From Rallus limicola (lineage: Eukaryota; Chordata; Aves; Gruiformes; Rallidae): 64,000 nucleotides of DNA. Position 1 is the first letter of the stretch. Each line of letters begins with the position of its first letter. The notes under the pieces were generated by a model, which worked only from the letters and a program-made list of their open reading frames with translations, did not search any database and was not told the DNA's origin. Both the position numbers and the translations under genes were made by a program. This document shows positions 1 to 11,497 of this stretch, one piece after another. The stretch lies in contig JAKCOZ010000060.1 of the NCBI GenBank assembly GCA_022605955.1, positions 1,634,501 to 1,698,500 on the forward strand, written 5' to 3'.

Positions 1-3000
1 AGCTGCCTGCGATTAGAGATCCCCCTCGTGTCATGGGTCACATCACCAGGAAAGTGGGAAGGTTCAGGATGACAAACTGAAAGTAATCTGTCACTGTCAA
101 CTCTGTGGGATCAAAGGAAAAACAAACTGTATCTGTTTTGGCAAATGGTGAAGGGAAGAGGAAAAGCACAGGCTGTTAGGTTAACGTAGACAGACAGGGC
201 TGACCTCTGCTATCTAGATTAGTTTATTTTGCTGCAGCATTTTGCATGCTGAAATCACTTCTGTCAGGGAACCTCCAAGCACTTTGCAGAAGATGTAATT
301 AAGAACTGTGGCACCGCTGTGAGATTCGATCTCAGCCATCCCACCATGGGGTGACCCTACAAGAGATGCTAAGTCACTCAGGTGAATGCCTCAGAAGTAA
401 GCAAGCTGTTGTGGTCTCCATAGCCACCAGATGTTAAGGTGAGGATGGCATGGACAGCATAGGGGCATGGTGACAGCACAGCTGATGGAGAGAGCCTAAG
501 ACCCTGTGCCTGGGTGGTGGGTGCATAAGTCAGAGCCAGGAAGAAGAAAGCTCAGTGTTGGCAAAGAACTCTGGAAGACAGTGATCTTTGTCCAAGGGTG
601 GGAAGGAGCTTCATTTAATGTGAAGAACTCATCAGCTTTCAAGCAAGTGACAAACTTCTAAAGTGGTGTTTTTGGTACTCAAAAAATATTGAATTGAAAA
701 CTGGAATAAATGTTTTCTTTTTGTCTCTTCTAACCTGCATGAGTAATACACGAGCCACATCTGCTTCAGCAATCTCATGCATGCAATCATCATTGCCTGG
801 CATTAATCAAGAGCAGTGAATTCAGCTTCCACAATACAATCAGTTCTTGTTCTCAACTTCTGAGAGTTCATAATTCAGTCTTACTGTCATTTCTTTCCTC
901 TTCCATGTTCTTCCATGAAAGGTAAACCTGCACAGAAAGAAACCAGAGTCATTAACTGTTGGAAACTTTAATGTGCTACAAAACCAGAATTAGAAGTGAT
1001 AATGAAATTTCCACTGCTGAAAGCAGACTTTGCTAACTGATGTATGTAGTGAGAAAGGTGGCCACATAACCAATAAAAATAAGAACCGTGTTCATTTTTA
1101 ATATGCCTCATTCATCTTTGCTTGTATTGGCAGAACACCAAATTAGAGTTTAAGTTAAGATGTTCCTTTTAATTTTCAGTAATTAAAATAAATATATGTT
1201 TAACCATTTCCATTAGACACTATTAAATCCAGTGTGTTTGACAAAATATACTTTAGAACAATGTCTACCAGGCTGGATATTATTTGTAACGTGCTTTGGA
1301 GCAAACAAAATTAATTACTCCTAAAAATCCAGGTTCAATTCTGCAAAAGCAGCTCACTGATAAATTACGTGTACTTCCATGGATTGTTGTTACTAAATGA
1401 GATTTTGGGTTGGTTTCTTTTTTATTTCTTCCCCTAGGAGCTAAGTAATGGTGAGCAGGAATAACTTAAACTGTGAAGGCGGATAAGATTGGCATCCCTG
1501 GCTATCTGTCCTATCCCCACTCCACAATTCGCTGGGCTGGGAATCAAACAGCTCCAAACTTCGCAAAGCAGCCTCAGTTCTCAGGGCAGCAGCAGCACAG
1601 GTTCTCACAGCTATGAACTCTGGCTGTTTATAAAAGGTTTATAAAGTCCCAGTATTGAAAACTCTTTTCCAGGTCCTACACCATGGACCCAACGCTGCTG
1701 CCATTCTATAAACGAGAGATCAATAGCTGAATTCAGAGGAAACTGAAGGACTATTTCCACAGAGGTCTTCAGTGTAAGAAGTTGTGCCATAACTTCTTGA
1801 CTGTCAGAACAGAAAATTCTCCAAAATTACTTTTTAAGTTACAAAAACCTTTAACTGAAAATAAGCATTTCATTTTGCTGGAGGAAACAGACTGAGAGGT
1901 ATCATTTCCACTTCCAGCCTCCTTAAGAATTCAGGAATTGTCTTCTGCACCAGTAGCAAGCTGAGGAGTCAGTTTTGATTTTGATGTGGATTCCAAAATG
2001 CCTAATGAAATCAAAGGTTGGGATTTATTAGGGAAACACAAAAGTAAATAGTGATAGTTGTATTGAGAACAGGCTTATTAACAGCAAAAGGTAAAATAAT
2101 CAGAAGAAAAGATAAAGCCAAACAAAAAAGCGAGGGAGCGGGGGGAGGGAGTTTCACTTGGAGGTGGTTAGATTTCCAGAAACAAGGAGTGACAGAGTTA
2201 CAGGGGAAAAAGGAAATTGGAAAAGAGAGATGGAAAAGGAGAAAGCAGCAAAGGTGGGTTATATAGATAGAGTCTTGTCCTGAGGAATGGACACTGAAGA
2301 AACAAGGTAGCCACAAAAGAGGGTGTTTAATAGTCAAGTAGATGAAGTGTCTTGAAAGGGAAAAGGAACTGGCAACTGAGACAAAAGCTAGCAGATAAAC
2401 ATAAATAGTGCTATGAAATCAAAGAAAATGAGGCATACACACACAATACTAAGAGAAGAGAGAAAGCCAAACCACAGAGCTCTGCCAAGGGATCAAACCC
2501 TGAAAGATTCATCTCGCCAAGAATTGTGAGGGCTTGTTTTATTTTTGCTTTCTTATTCCTGCCAGAAGATATAAACTATATCTATTTACTTAGGGGGAAA
2601 AAAATTGTATTGCAATACAGCCAATTTCTCTTGGGGGAAAAAAGGATGCTGTAAAAAAATGCCTGAACAGTTTTTCACAGTATATCCAGGGATGCTGGAA
2701 GTGTTTCGTAAAGCTAAAATTCTGCAAGGTCTCTCTACAAGGCTGATCTATGGAGAAAGGGTTGGAATTGTCACTGGCCAGAATCAGATCTGGTTGTGAA
2801 GCCTGAACAGGCTGAAATCAATGAAACTATTCACAATAAGCAATTTGAAACAGGAAACCAAGAAGACCTCCCCAGGAAGGGCTGTGAGAATGACAATATA
2901 ACTCGTGCTTTTCAATAGCTGCCTTGGCTTTGCAAATGTAGACCTTTTATGGACACTCACAAAAAAAGGTAAATCAAGGAAAAGGGGTTCAGGAGGAAGA

Positions 3001-3429
3001 AAATATTTGTTTGCTGGTTGCTTCTCAGGATCTAAGCAAGCATCTGTTTGCAGATCTGCTGAATTTAATGAAAAACTGGAGAAATTAATTTACCACTCTA
3101 ATTAAAAGAAAGAAAAAATAAAATTAAATAAAAGAAATCCCACCCCTGTGATCTGCACACTGCTCCCATACAGACCTGAGCTTCAGTTGTACACAGAGGT
3201 TGGCAAGTTCAGCTGATGGCTGTGCAGAATTTAGGCCAAACAGCACACAGAGCGCAGCTCCTCTCTCAGCTCCAACTCTTCTGTGAGATTTTATCTGACA
3301 GCGCTTTCCCTTGCCTGCACCTTCCCTCTTGTCCTTAAAGCATGAGCAGAAGCAGGAGACATTGCACCGAGTCTCACGCAGCCCAGGTAGAACGCTGGCA
3401 GGCCATGGGAGAAGCTCATCGGGACATGG
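1..3429. other. Unique AT-rich DNA, no gene recognised
   Basis: This stretch has no recognisable exon, RNA gene or transposon. Open frames are short (up to 108 codons), occur on both strands and match no family I know. Around 3105-3140 there is an A-rich run of AAAGAAA/AAATAAA type, which is simple sequence. A pyrimidine tract followed by AG near 1425-1440 resembles a splice acceptor but has no credible exon behind it. The base composition and lack of coding bias suggest intergenic or intronic DNA. Confidence 0.6.
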
Positions 3430-4158
3430 GGATCTGGGAAGGAATAACCATACATATCAGTACTGGCTGGGGGTGACCTGCTGGAGAGGAGCTCTGTGGA
3501 GAAGGAGCTGGGGGTCCTGGTTGATGACAGGTTGGCCATGAGCCAGCAGTGTGTCCCGGAGGTTAAGAAGGCCAATGGGATCCTGGGGGGCATCAGAAGG
3601 AGCGTGGCCAGCAGGTCAAAGGAGGTGATCCTCCCCCTCTGCTCTTCCCTGATCAGGCTCCACCTGGAGTGTTGTGTCCAGTTCTGGGCTTCCTGGTATA
3701 AAAAGGACAGGGATCTCCTGGAGAGAGTCCAGAGGAGGCTACGAAAATGATGAAGGGCCTGGAACATCTCCCCTGTGAGGAAAGGCTGAGTGAGCTGGGA
3801 CTCTTCAGTCTGGAGAAAAGAAGACTGAGAGGGGATCTGATTAATGGTTATCAATAGCTGAAGTGTGAGGCACAGGGGGAAATGGCCAGCCTCTTCTCAG
3901 TGTCTGTGGGGACAGGAAAAGGGGCGATGGCCTCAAGTTGGAGCACAGGGAGTTCCACACCAACATGCAAAAGAACTTTTTCCCAGTGAGGGACAGGCTG
4001 CCCAGGGGGGTGTGGAGTCTCCTTCTCTGGAGAGATTCCAGACCCATCTGGACACCGACCTGTGTCACCTGTCCTAGGGACCCTGCTTTGGCAGGGGGGT
4101 TAGACCTGATAATCTCTGGGGGTCCCTTCCAACCCCTACAGTTCTGTGATTCTGTGAA
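3430..4158 (+). mobile_element. CR1 LINE fragment, 3' part, sense
   Basis: This is a 5'-truncated CR1 non-LTR retrotransposon in sense orientation. It begins inside the C-terminal part of the reverse-transcriptase ORF; the frame at 3496-3750 reads KELGVLVDDRLAMSQQC and later REVILPL-like and [12 protein letters not shown] blocks typical of this region. It continues through the ORF2 tail and 3' UTR and ends in CCCTTCCAACCCCTACAG plus TTCTGTGATTCTGTGAA, the usual CR1 terminus. The coding frame is broken: there is a stop after LLERVQRR, and the following [20 protein letters not shown] block lies in another frame. It is a dead copy. It resembles the fragment at 25131-25413 closely enough to be the same subfamily. 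The 5' boundary is approximate. Confidence 0.93.
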
Positions 4159-6061
4159 TCTGCTGAAGCAGTCTCATACTCTTTGCTTTCTGCCCTCTCC
4201 ATTCAGTTTTTAAGCATCAAACAATCTTTAACTGGCTGCAGGCCCTTTGAAACTGGAGTAAGCTTGTGCCTTATCTTGGCTACCCAAATCTGTGAACCCA
4301 CTTAATCTACGTTTATCGGACACCAACCTGACTGGCATGACTAAACCCTTAATATGAGGTAACTGTAAATTTTCCAAGATCAAGTGGTACTGCATTTTTT
4401 TCCTCATTGCAACCCCCTCTTTAGCATCCTCTCTCTTCTCCCATGACTGGATGTGGAAACACAAGCGAAGGATGGACCGCCTTCAGGCAGAGTCTCTGGA
4501 AGAGGTAAAAGCAAATCCACATATCCCTAAACTGCTTTTGCAAGAAAACTGACACAAAGAAATCGTGGCATTTTCATTAAATACTTACTTAATATACTTT
4601 AAAGAGATGGAAGGCTGAAGGAGATTGACCACAACAGAACACTGACAGCTGAGAGGAGGAGGGCATTCTTCATTAAAAGCTCATGCTTAACACTTGCATA
4701 CCCTTCCTTGTATAGTGCAAGAGTTGGTCTTAGGGTAAAGACAGGATCAGCTGGGAGTGAAGTCTGACCGGGAGCAGCACAAGGTACCACCGTATCTCAA
4801 ACTGTGTGTGTAGCTGCCTGTTGTATGTCATACGTATGTGCTATCATACTTACGTGCTGCCTGTTGCTTCCTGCAAGTGCAGCACAGTTTTATGGGCCTG
4901 GAAATGCACAATGCTGCCATGCTACTGGATCTCCCAAAATCCCAGAGGCAAATACCCACATTAAATCCTTTGCTACTTGCAGGGGTTTTTTACCATTCCT
5001 GCTCCAGAACTCGAAGTCAAACATGACAACTGTAATTGTGCAGGCATTTGGACAAAGGGCAGCTCTGAATTTGGCTGCATCTCATGGTCATGGATATGAT
5101 ATATATGTCAGAGCCGATGCACAGGATACAGAAGGGGTATACACTCAAATGTAGAAGAGGGAAAGCAGAGAACAGTCTGTTACTTTCTCAGACCAGTGAA
5201 ACCTGCTCCCAAGAGAAATTTAAATTTGTGCAAAGTGAAGCTCTGCCAACATATGTTGGCATATCAGGAATCAAGGGCTGGGAACTGCCTGCGCTGCCGT
5301 TGCTTTGGGGCAGGGGGAAGGGACAGAGGCTTAGGAGGTATGCAGTTGTTGTGTGCACAGGGACAGATATCTGAGAGCTGTGAGCCAAATCTTTTTCCAT
5401 GACCTAAGCAATGGTTAAAGATTTCCATTCCTGCTGGATTCAAGTCTCACCCTAAGGCTAAGCCTTCACTGTGTCGGTGGCTCCGGATACAACCAGTGCT
5501 CCTAAAAACCTCGTTATTTAAAGGGAGACATATATGAGGTTATCCACATGAGGTGAGAATGGATTTCCTTTGCTTTTCTGAGCAGCACTGATTTCTGCTG
5601 GCTTAGTACATCTCCCTTTTTAACCCAGTTAATGAATTAAATAGCTACTATCTAATACATTAAGTAGTATTAAGCTATATAAAAGCAACTAGGGTTTTTT
5701 TTTTTTCCCTCACAAGAGCAAATTATAGACTCAGGAAGGGAGCAGCACGGTGTTGCGTTACACAGCACGTGCCCTTGAGGAATTCTTACGGGAAAACAGA
5801 GCCACATCACCTGCTGGGAGGTTTGCTAGGGGCCAGCAGACACATGCAGCACCCAAGCCACTCTAAGTCCTACAAGAATTTTGGTTAATGTGTGTTTGCA
5901 TCCCAAGCAACATACAATTCCTTTCATTTAAAAAGCGATGGTAATCAGTGAAGAGGCACTTAGTGATGCATACAGGCCTATTGCAGTAGACTTGCTGTGG
6001 GGGCTCACAGTACATTAAGGGCTTGCAATGTACTGAAGGCTTGAAATAACCTCATTTAATA
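4159..6061. other. Unique DNA, no gene recognised
   Basis: No exon or transposon is recognised. A T12 run lies at 5695-5706. A frame of 116 codons at 4804-5154 opens with a hydrophobic stretch but has no family resemblance and is probably chance. An 18-bp perfect palindrome at 5244-5261 is listed separately. Confidence 0.55.
5244..5261. repeat. 18-bp perfect palindrome
   Basis: The sequence TGCCAACATATGTTGGCA equals its own reverse complement. It has GCCAA/TTGGC outer arms and a CATATG core, an E-box form that is also an NdeI site. About 0.2 such palindromes would be expected by chance in 64 kb of random sequence, so it is notable but not conclusive. It could bind a dimeric factor or simply be chance. 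Confidence 0.9.
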
Positions 6062-6325
6062 GAGAATCACAGAATTAAAGACTAGTGGGGGCTGGCAGGG
6101 AGCTCTGGAGATCACCCGGTCCCACTTCTGCCAGAGCAGGCTGCACAGGACAGCGTCCAGGACCACGGGGTTTGGATGTCTCCAGAGATGGAGACTCCCC
6201 AGCCTCTCCGGGCAGCCTGGCCCAGGGCTCTGCCACCCTCCCAGTAAAGAAGTTCCTTCTCATGTCCAAGTGGAACTTTATTCCTGCTGTGCCCATTCCC
6301 TCTTGTCCTGTCATGTAGACGGAGT
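6062..6325 (-). mobile_element. CR1 LINE 3' end fragment, antisense
   Basis: A CR1 3' terminus in antisense orientation. It opens with GAGAATCACAGAATTAAAGA and continues through the 3' UTR into the end of ORF2; its complement encodes a block like the NFFTGRV..W.RLP family. The subfamily differs from the 6766 copy and resembles the CR1-F/C group, having CTCTGGAGATCACCCGGTCC and GTCTCCAGAGATGGAGACTCC segments. Similarity fades after CTCTTGTCCTGTCATG. It is short, 5'-truncated and non-functional. Confidence 0.88.
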
Positions 6326-6765
6326 GCCTCACCTGCCAAAGGCAGTTTTGGGAGCTTACGTGGTGGGGAGGGATAGGGTCTCTGGAGGAAGGCAATGGTG
6401 AACTTTGGCACATGGCCCGTGACTGAAAGCCATGAGGACTGGACATCTCTGCCATAGGAAGGACAATTCTCACATTGTCCTGTTCAGCCTGGAGGAACAA
6501 GTCAAGCTCAGACTACCAAATTCTGAGCAGAGGAGTGAGGCTTAAGCCCCAGACCTGCAGAAGCACAGTGGCAGCCACATGCAGCAACCACCAATGTACT
6601 AGAAGAAGAGGTACATCAGGTATGGTAAATTAACACCTGATTCTTCCTGCCCTGCTTAGGGCAGGGGTAAATTACTTTAGGGATTATGATATTCCAGAAC
6701 AGCTTTTCAGAAACAGGGTAGTATCATATGGGGTAGTTTAACCCAGTTGTGTGTGTATCATGGAA
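6326..6765. other. Short unique spacer between two CR1 copies
   Basis: About 440 bp between CR1 fragments. Around 6460-6500 a CCTGTTCAGCCTGGAGGA segment resembles the sense CR1 ORF2 block GLFSLE, so a small inverted CR1 scrap may be present; the match is too short to delimit. Nothing else is recognised. Confidence 0.4.
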
Positions 6766-8060
6766 GAATCACAGAATCATTAAGGTTGGAAAAGACCTCC
6801 CAGATCACCTAGTCTAACCATCCCCCTATGTCCTACCTATTTTACTGACTGAACAATGTCCCTAAGTACATCATCCAACCTCTCCTTGAACACCCCGAGG
6901 GATGGTGACCACCTCCCTGGACAACCCATTCCAATGGCCAACCGCTCTTGCTGAGAAGAAATTTCTCATCATTTCTAATCTGAACCTCCCCTGCTGCAAT
7001 TTGCAGCCATTCCCTCTTGCTCTATCACTAATTACCTGTGAGAAGAGGCTGACCCCCAACTCACAACATTGTTTCAGGGAGCTGGAGAGAGCAAGAAGCT
7101 CTCCCTCTGAGTTTTCTCTTCTCCAGACTGAACAGTCCCAGTTCCCTCAGCTGCTCCACACCAGACTTGTGCCCCAGACCCTTCACCAGCTTGGCTGCCC
7201 TTCTCTGGACACAATTTGCAGCCATTCCCTCTTGCTCTATCACTAATTACCTGTGAGAAGAGGCTGACCCCCAACTCACAACATCGTTTCAGGGAGTTGG
7301 AGAGAGCAAGAAGCTCTCCCTCTGAGTTTTCTCTTCTCCAGACTGAACAGTCCCAGTTCCCTCAGCTGCTCCTCACCAGACTTGTGCCCCAGACCCTTCA
7401 CCAGCTTGGCTGCCCTTCTCTGGACACAATTTGCAGCCATTCCCTCTTGCTCTATCACTAATTACCTGTGAGAAGAGGCTGACCCCCAACTCACAACATC
7501 GTTTCAGGGAGTTGGAGAGAGCAAGAAGCTCTCCCTCTGAGTTTTCTCTTCTCCAGACTGAACAGTCCCAGTTCCCTCAGCTGCTCCTCACCAGACTTGT
7601 GCCCCAGACCCTTCACCAGCTTGGCTGCCCTTCTCTGGACACACTCCAGGGTCTTGATGTCTTTCTTTTAGTGAGGGACCCTGAACCCAGTATTTGAGGT
7701 GTGGCATCACCAGAGCTGAGTACAGGGAGATGATCACCTCTCTGGTCCTGCTGGCCAAACTATTCCTGATAGAGGCCAGGATGCCATTGGCCTTCTTGGC
7801 CACCTGGGCACACACTGGCTCATGTTCAAGTGAGTGTAAACCAACACCCCCTAGGTCCTTTTCCTTTGTGCAGCTTTCCAGCCACCCTGTCTCAAGTCTG
7901 TAGTGTTATCTGAGGTTGTTATGACCAAAGTGCAGGACCCAACACTTCACTATGCTGAACTTCATCTCATTGGCTTCTGCCCATCAATTCAACCTGTACA
8001 GGTCCCTCTGAAGGGTTTTCCTACCCTCCAGCAGATCAACACTTCACACCCAACTATGGT
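6766..8060 (-). mobile_element. CR1 LINE fragment, antisense, with internal 215-bp triplication
   Basis: A 5'-truncated CR1 in antisense orientation. The 3' end starts with AGAATCACAGAATCATTAAG and GGTTGGAAAAGACCTCC, followed by the 3' UTR and the C-terminal portion of the ORF2 reverse transcriptase; the complement near 7588-7815 reads AKKANGILASIRNSLASRT and EVIISLYSALVMPHLKY. It fades near a CACCCAACT-type motif at about 8060. The element is about 430 bp longer than expected because a 215-bp segment is present three times in tandem (7001-7645). Frames are interrupted and the copy is dead. The subfamily looks like the older CR1-Y type, a judgement from memory of the 3' end. Confidence 0.92.
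7001..7645. repeat. Three tandem copies of a 215-bp CR1 segment
   Basis: The segment beginning TTGCAGCCATTCCCTCTTGC starts at 7001, 7216 and 7431, exactly 215 bp apart. Copies 2 and 3 are identical over roughly 212 bp. Copy 1 differs from them at three positions (ACATTG/ACATCG, GAGCTGG/GAGTTGG, CTCCACACC/CTCCTCACC). The junctions share only a few bases (around CAATTTGC and GGACACA), as expected for slippage or microhomology-mediated duplication after the CR1 inserted. The two-step divergence suggests one duplication followed by a more recent one. An assembly artefact is possible. Confidence 0.95.
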
Positions 8061-8855
8061 CTGAGATGAAAGCAAAGCTTTTGTGTTGAGACATCATCAA
8101 AACCCATTAGTCTCAGAAAAGACAGGGCTTAATGAGCCCTTCCCTGGGAGATAAACAAAGACTAGGACATGCACTGGAAGGAGAACAGAGAAAGCAGCAC
8201 TCCAGAAGCACATGAGATTATACAAAGAGTGCAAGCTGAATCGTTTCTTTTTCTTCTAATTTCCTCAATTTTAAGATAAAACTAAGTTTAGGATACTTGC
8301 TGGTAAGATACAAACTGACTGTAATGTGACAGCACCAGTCACTCTTTCTCAAAGGACCAAAGGCAAAAGGGCAGCTCATGTGGTACAGAAGAAATGCTTA
8401 GCCAAGACAAGGTATTACACCAGAACCCTCATCGCAGCATGGGAGATCTGTAAAATTCTTCCCCTGGATACCTAATGCCACACATCCAGGGACAGCAGTG
8501 GTTCTTAAACACAGGAATCCTGTGGTTTGTGTTTGTCCTGTCAAGATGATGACATCTGCTAATGACAGTTACCCCTGGTATTCCTCCCTGGGCCTCACTG
8601 CACTGGGTTCAGTCATCTCGTGAGCAATTCAAAAGTAGCACTGAGAGACAAATCCGGCCCCTTCTCCTTTAAATGTGCAAAAAGGAAAATTGTAAGAGTT
8701 GTTTTCCTTCCTGAGATTAGTTGGCCTCTCTGTGCACCCATTCCACAGCATGTGTCTTCAAACTTAACTCCGAGACTCCCCTAAATTCGGTTGGCACTGC
8801 ATGGAAGAGGAACCCCATCACACCTCATGACAAAAGGATGAGGAAACATGCCTGC

Positions 8856-8901
8856 CCTCAGAAATGCCCAAAGACAGCAGTCCTCAGAAATGCCCAAAGA
8901 C
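8856..8901. repeat. 20-bp direct repeat, 26-bp period
   Basis: CCTCAGAAATGCCCAAAGAC occurs at 8856-8875 and again at 8882-8901, separated by six bases. It is a simple local duplication with no sign of function. Confidence 0.9.
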
Positions 8902-10290
8902 TCATTTCTCCCAGTGTGATGAAATGCAGATGAAACACCAGTGAAAACGGACTGTGCATCAGTGCTAAAGTATTCACACCTCATTGGAGAGCTAAATGGG
9001 GACGCTAAGCTAATCGTTGTGACGCAGTTCCTAGGGGAACCCAAGTTAAAAAAAAAAAAAAGAGAAATACAGTGTCTGAAGCTCCATTTTCAGCCCATGG
9101 CAGGCTTCATGTTTGTCTTCTGGATGTGTGTGTTTCAAAAGAGTTATTTTTCCATGCAATGTTTAGTACTGATACAGCTCAACACCTTCATTTAGGTGGG
9201 ATTTGGTAGGTTTTATCCTCTAGATATTTATCATCCTGTGAGCAGGCATGTGCTGCTCAGTCATACCGAGCTGCTTTTTCCAACAGGACATGGCTGACCT
9301 CACACCAGCATAGCTGTTGGCTGTGTTGGTGTACTCTTCCACCTAACCAGCAACATGTCTTATGCCAAGCCCACAGTGATCTCCAAGAGGAAGCAAATGG
9401 CACGTTCTCCCCCACTCAGGAGCGTGCGATCTGGCTCACACACGGCTTCAAAGTGGACATCTCACCTGAACACCTGCCTGTGGATAAGAATGTAAGAGAT
9501 TCACAATGGCGCATAGAGCCCCAAAAAAAATCCCTGCACAGCATTGAACAGCTCCAGCTGCAGAGGAATTCATATGAATGTGGATGATAAGACCTAGTGA
9601 CCGGCTAGAGGTGCTTCAGCCTCAGGTGAGACATGCCAAGCTCTCCTGATCCTTTCCTGGCTGTACTTCTGCACAGGGTCACTGCTCCAAAAGCTCTTTT
9701 GTGATGGGTCATAACCTGCTATTGTCTCATGTTCATGTAATGGCAGATGGAGCTGCACTCAGTTTTCTGTTTTATAGGCTTGGAGCATGAAGATAGCCAA
9801 CGCTGGCTTTTCTTTTCAGGGCTTTTAAAAGCGTGGAATGAGTTGTCAAAGTGGCAAATTTCCCTTTTCCTTGGCATCAATGTTATTCATGTTTCTAACC
9901 AAGGAATGGCTGGAAAATTTCCTTCTTTTCCATCTTGTATGGCTGCCACTCCCTCAGACTCAAATGACTCAAACATTTTCTCTGTCTGCTGAACAATGAT
10001 GATTTTGTGGTGAAAGTGCTGACATTGTCCTGCCCCTGGTAAGCTTTTGCTGCCCAGAAATTACTAATTCCCTGTGTACAATTCTGGAAAATTGCACAGG
10101 GTACTTAGTTGTATGTTCTGAAGATGGGTTTCAAAATAACATTACTTAACCATCTCTCTGAGCTCACATGAGGCATTACAACACCTTTATTTGTGTGAAT
10201 GGCTAAATATGGAATTAAGAGCAAAGAACAGTGACTTTGGGCAGCACCACGTGTATCAGTTATTTTTTTCTCCTCATTTTAATGTTGTTT

Positions 10291-10305
10291 GGGGGGGGGG
10301 GGGGG
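10291..10305 (+). repeat. Poly-G run, 15 bases
   Basis: An uninterrupted run of 15 G lies between TTGTT and TATTTTGC. Long G homopolymers are rare in vertebrate DNA and can fold as quadruplexes. The exact length is prone to sequencing error. Confidence 0.85.
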
Positions 10306-10550
10306 TATTTTGCAGTACTTACTGCTCTATATCAAGGTAAGTTCCAAGCCTTCATTTGTTCCTTACTAAAACAACTTGAGTGTTTTGAGATCTCCAGATG
10401 AGAGTGACTGCAAAATTATATCCTCAAAAATAATATTTAATAGTTGGAAAGTATCAATGTCATGTCATTCAGCAGCCATTCTAATCGTGAATACTGCTGG
10501 TGGAACTTGTTATGCATCAGGATTTCTGCTTAATTATAGCAGCATCTTAC

Positions 10551-10990
10551 AGAATCACAGAATCACAAGGTTCCTGTCCTGTGCTAAACCATATCTCTCA
10601 GTACCTCATCTACCCATCTGTTAAATACATCCAAGGCCAGTGACTCAGCCCCCTCCCTGGGCATCCTGTTCCAGGCACTGACAACTCTGCCAGAGAAGAA
10701 CTTTTCCCTCCCATCTGAGCAGACCCTGCCCTGGGACAGCTTGAGCCCATTGGCCCTTGTCCCATCTCCTGTCCCCTGGCTGAAGAAACCATCACCCACC
10801 TCTCTGCACCCTCCTGGCAGGTCACTGTAGGGAGTGATAAGGTCTCCCCTCAGCCTCCTCTTCTCCAGGCTGAACACCCCCACCCTCTCAGCTGCTCTTA
10901 TATCATTTGCCCTCTAGCCCCTTCTCCAGCCTGGTTGCCCTTCTCTGGACATGCTCAAGGACCTCAAAGTCCTTCTCTTGGTGAGGAGTA
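10551..10990 (-). mobile_element. CR1 LINE fragment, antisense
   Basis: CR1 3' end in antisense orientation, opening AGAATCACAGAATCACAAGG, lacking most of the usual GGTTGGAAGGGACC block and running on through CTGTGCTAAACCATATCTCT. The complementary frame at 10584-10883 carries [20 protein letters not shown], characteristic of the CR1 ORF2 C-terminus, and later KFFSGRVVSAWNRMPREGAE. The upstream limit near 10990 is where CCTCAAAGTCCTTCTCTTGG fades. It is 5'-truncated and non-functional. Confidence 0.92.
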
Positions 10991-11195
10991 GCATGTATCT
11001 TCAAGTATAATACAGTCATGTTAAATACTAATAGCTCTTTCTTTATAGGAGGTTATATGGAGACTAAATTACAACAAGGTCTGAAATTCAGATCTTACTC
11101 TTCCCTGATGCAACTAACATAAAATAAAGTTAAAATGAAATTGTGTGTGGGATGTCTAGCTTCCCTTTAAGGCCTTTTCCTAGATCCTAAATGTC

Positions 11196-11497
11196 ACATC
11201 AGAGAAACCCAGGCTGGTTTGGCTTGGAACGAACCTCAAAGCCCATCCAGTCCCACTATCCCATCACAGGTAGGGACAATCCCCACCAGCCCAAGGTGCC
11301 CAAAGTCTCATTTAACCCAATGTGAACCCTGCTAGCGATCCAGTGGCAGCCCCAGCTTCTCTGGGCACCCTGTTCTAGGGCGTCCCCCCAACTCCCTTGG
11401 AAGAATTTCTGCCTAATACCTAACCTAAATCTCCCCTCCTTCATCTTAAATCCATTACCCCTTTTCCTATCGCTGTGTGCCCTTGTAAAACATCCCC
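11196..11497 (-). mobile_element. CR1 LINE 3' fragment, antisense
   Basis: CR1 tail with a degraded terminus (CAGAGAAACCCAGGCTGG) followed by TTGGCTTGGAACGAACCTC and the 3' UTR/ORF2 end. The complementary frame contains NGFKMKEGRFRLGIRQKFFQ, the end of CR1 ORF2. More diverged than the 10551 copy, so probably an older insertion. Confidence 0.87.

Larger units (their letters stand above)
8061..10550. other. Unique DNA, no gene recognised
   Basis: No known exon or transposon. It contains an A14 run at 9048-9061, a 20-bp direct repeat at 8856-8901, a G15 run at 10291-10305 and a 12-bp AT-rich palindrome ATTCATATGAAT at 9568-9579. Open frames are below 90 codons and unremarkable. Confidence 0.55.

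Noticed and set aside
3291..3854. 187-codon minus-strand frame
   Set aside because: It largely overlaps the sense CR1 copy at 3430-4158 and is its antisense shadow.
4804..5154. 116-codon frame with a cysteine-rich hydrophobic N-terminus, suggesting a secreted protein
   Set aside because: The start is not an ATG codon, the rest has no family similarity, and no splice or promoter context supports it.
6902..7697. Repeated plus- and minus-strand frames of 60-114 codons with the same protein text
   Set aside because: They are three readings of the tandem 215-bp CR1 segment, not a repeat protein.
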